The notes under the pieces were generated by a model. It did not search any database. It saw only the letters and a program-made list of their open reading frames with translations, and was not told the DNA's origin. From Beijerinckiaceae bacterium (GTDB lineage: Bacteria; Pseudomonadota; Alphaproteobacteria; Rhizobiales; Beijerinckiaceae), in the NCBI GenBank assembly GCA_947458675.1, contig CANHAW010000084.1:1-7832 (forward strand): a DNA stretch of 7,832 bases. The letters run 5' to 3'. The translations under genes and the position numbers were made by a program. Shown here one piece after another: positions 6,633-7,832 of this stretch. The first letter of the stretch is position 1; each line of letters starts with the position of its first letter.

Positions 6633-7613
6633 ATGGATCGTCGCTCCTTCCTGAAGTTCCAGATCAGCCTGGCTGCTTTCGCTCCCATGCTGGCCGGCTC
6701 GGCCTTTGCCCAGAGCTGGCCGTCGCAGAACATCACGCTTGTCGTGCCCTTTACGCCTGGCGGCTCGACCGACATTCTCGCCCGCTTGCTGGGACAGCGG
6801 CTGGGCGATGCGCTCGGCAAGGCTGTCGTGATCGAGAACCGCCCCGGTGCCGGCGGATCGGTTGCGTCCACGGCAGTGGCGCGCGCCGCGCCCGATGGCC
6901 ATACGCTCATCATGGGCCATATCGGCACGCTCGGCGTGAATCCGAGCCTCTATGCCAATCTCCAATATGATCCGATCAAGAGCTTCTCGCATCTCTCCAT
7001 GCTGGCGAGCGTGCATAATATTCTCGTCGTGCATCCCTCGCTGCCGGTGAAGAATGTCCAGGAGCTGATTGCCTATGCCAAGGCCAATCCCGGCAAGCTG
7101 AATTATGCCACCGGCGGCAATGGCTCGGCGGCCCATATTGCCATGGCGGCTTTCATGGTCGCCACCGGCACAGAAATGACCCATGTGCCCTATCGCGGCA
7201 CGGCTCCGGCGGTGAACGATCTTTTGTCCGGCGTCGTCCAGCTCACCATGACAGGTGCGCCGGCGGTTCTGCCCCATGCGCGGGCCGGCACATTGCGTGC
7301 GCTTGGCATTTCCAGCGAGAAGCGTCTGGCCTCGGCCAATGACATTCCCACCATTGCCGAACAGGGCGTGCCCAATTTCGAAGCCTCGCAATGGTATGGC
7401 ATTGTCGGACCGGCCGGCATGCCGCAGCCCATCATCGATCGCCTGAATGCGGAAATCCGCAAGGCCATGACCGATCCCGAGATTGTCGCAGCTCTGGCGC
7501 GCGAAGGCGCCGAAGCCTGGGTGACAAGCCCCGAGGAGCTGCGCGCCCATATTTCCAAGGAAATCCCGCGCTGGGCCGAGATTGTGAAACTCGCCAAGAT
7601 CCGGATCGAATAA
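6633..7613 (+). CDS. Tripartite tricarboxylate transporter (Bug/TctC) family solute-binding protein, Tat-type signal
   Basis: A periplasmic binding protein of the Bug/TctC family, which usually captures carboxylates or related small organic anions for a TctA/TctB membrane pair. The 326 residues are normal length. Residues 2-8, DRRSFLK, are a near-perfect twin-arginine motif followed by a hydrophobic stretch, with a probable AFA|Q cleavage after 26. Bug landmarks are VVPFTPGGSTDILARLL (37-53), VIENRPGAGGSVAS (66-79), YATGGNGSAAH (158-168) and YRGTAPAVNDLLSG (187-200). The start is supported by GGAGG 4 nt upstream. No tctA or tctB homologue is present in the window, so it is an orphan here. It diverges from urtA and is followed by a hairpin and then rdgB. 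The substrate cannot be read from the sequence; a link with urea or nitrogen metabolism is only suggested by position. Confidence 0.92.
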   Translation: MDRRSFLKFQISLAAFAPMLAGSAFAQSWPSQNITLVVPFTPGGSTDILARLLGQRLGDALGKAVVIENRPGAGGSVASTAVARAAPDGHTLIMGHIGTLGVNPSLYANLQYDPIKSFSHLSMLASVHNILVVHPSLPVKNVQELIAYAKANPGKLNYATGGNGSAAHIAMAAFMVATGTEMTHVPYRGTAPAVNDLLSGVVQLTMTGAPAVLPHARAGTLRALGISSEKRLASANDIPTIAEQGVPNFEASQWYGIVGPAGMPQPIIDRLNAEIRKAMTDPEIVAALAREGAEAWVTSPEELRAHISKEIPRWAEIVKLAKIRIE

Positions 7614-7626
7614 TCAGGTGCGATTC

Positions 7627-7659
7627 CTGCGGCGGCTCATGACATTTGAGCCGCCGCAG
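7627..7659 (+). terminator. 13-bp hairpin behind the Bug-type gene, probable terminator
   Basis: Arms CTGCGGCGGCTCA (7627-7639) and TGAGCCGCCGCAG (7647-7659) pair perfectly around a 7-nt loop. The stem starts 13 nt after the TAA at 7611-7613. Only TTT at 7665-7667 follows, not a proper U-tract. It may therefore work as an inefficient intrinsic terminator or mainly as an mRNA 3'-end protector. It separates the solute-binding protein gene from rdgB. Confidence 0.6.
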
Positions 7660-7742
7660 AGCCGTTTGAGGCCAAGCCGGGTTTCGCTCGTTGCGCTTTC
7701 GTGACAATTTGCGGGCGATTGGAACAGGTTTGGGGGTTATTC

Positions 7743-7832
7743 GTGACGGCGCATCGCAGGCTGGAAGGCAAGATTCTCATCGCCACACATAATGCGGGCA
7801 AATTGCGCGAAATGCGCGAATTGCTGGCTCCC
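7743..7832 (+). CDS. rdgB: Non-canonical purine NTP pyrophosphatase RdgB/HAM1 (partial, N-terminus only)
   Basis: This housekeeping enzyme hydrolyses ITP, dITP and XTP to the monophosphates, which keeps deaminated purines out of nucleic acids. Only 30 codons are present. They include KILIATHNAGKLREMRELL (10-28), the diagnostic N-terminal strand and substrate loop of the family, with the T-x-N-x-x-K pattern at residues 15-20. GTG at 7743 is chosen because GGGGG (7732-7736) lies 6 nt upstream and the motif falls at the expected distance from the N-terminus. An in-frame GTG at 7701 has no ribosome-binding sequence. The gene runs off the right edge. It shows no functional tie to urea transport and probably belongs to the next transcription unit. 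Confidence 0.9.
   Translation, partial: MTAHRRLEGKILIATHNAGKLREMRELLAP

Noticed and set aside
6432..7550. Minus-strand open frame of 372 codons opposite the Bug-type gene
   Set aside because: The plus-strand frame has a signal peptide, a ribosome-binding site and family motifs throughout, so the minus frame is a shadow.
1..7832. CRISPR arrays, tRNA/rRNA genes, insertion sequences, phage or defence genes
   Set aside because: No regularly spaced repeats, transposase motifs, terminal inverted repeats or RNA gene signatures were recognised on either strand; every long stretch is explained by transport or housekeeping genes.

Overview
The window is a bacterial chromosomal segment dominated by a leftward (minus-strand) operon for high-affinity urea uptake, urtA-urtB-urtC-urtD-urtE, followed directly by the 5' part of ureD, the first urease accessory gene. 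The GC-rich composition, the operon order, the extended form of UrtB and the sequence of the RdgB N-terminus suggest an alphaproteobacterium, most likely of the Rhizobiales/Hyphomicrobiales. That placement is inference; there is no rRNA or other strong taxonomic marker here.

Layout from left to right: ureD (partial, minus, runs off the left edge); urtE and urtD (ABC ATPases); urtC and urtB (membrane permeases); a 127-nt urtA-urtB gap holding two perfect hairpins; urtA (periplasmic urea-binding protein with a Tat-type signal). Next is a 433-nt divergent intergenic region. On the plus strand follow an orphan Bug/TctC-type periplasmic solute-binding protein, a strong hairpin behind it, and the first 30 codons of rdgB/HAM1 (non-canonical purine NTP pyrophosphatase), which runs off the right edge.

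The genes fit one pathway. UrtA captures urea in the periplasm, UrtB/UrtC form the channel and UrtD/UrtE power it with ATP. Imported urea would be hydrolysed by a urease whose accessory gene cluster begins with ureD. urtB to ureD are packed with gaps of 1 to about 33 nt, so they are probably co-transcribed.

The most informative non-coding signal is a near-consensus sigma-54 (-24/-12) promoter upstream of urtA. A 19-bp NtrC-like dyad centred about 117 nt upstream of its predicted start accompanies it. Together they suggest that the urea operon is switched on by nitrogen limitation. I do not see a clearly novel system. The points worth a second look are this promoter architecture, the paired hairpins between urtA and urtB, the non-ATG start of ureD, and the orphan Tat-type Bug protein divergent from the urea operon.
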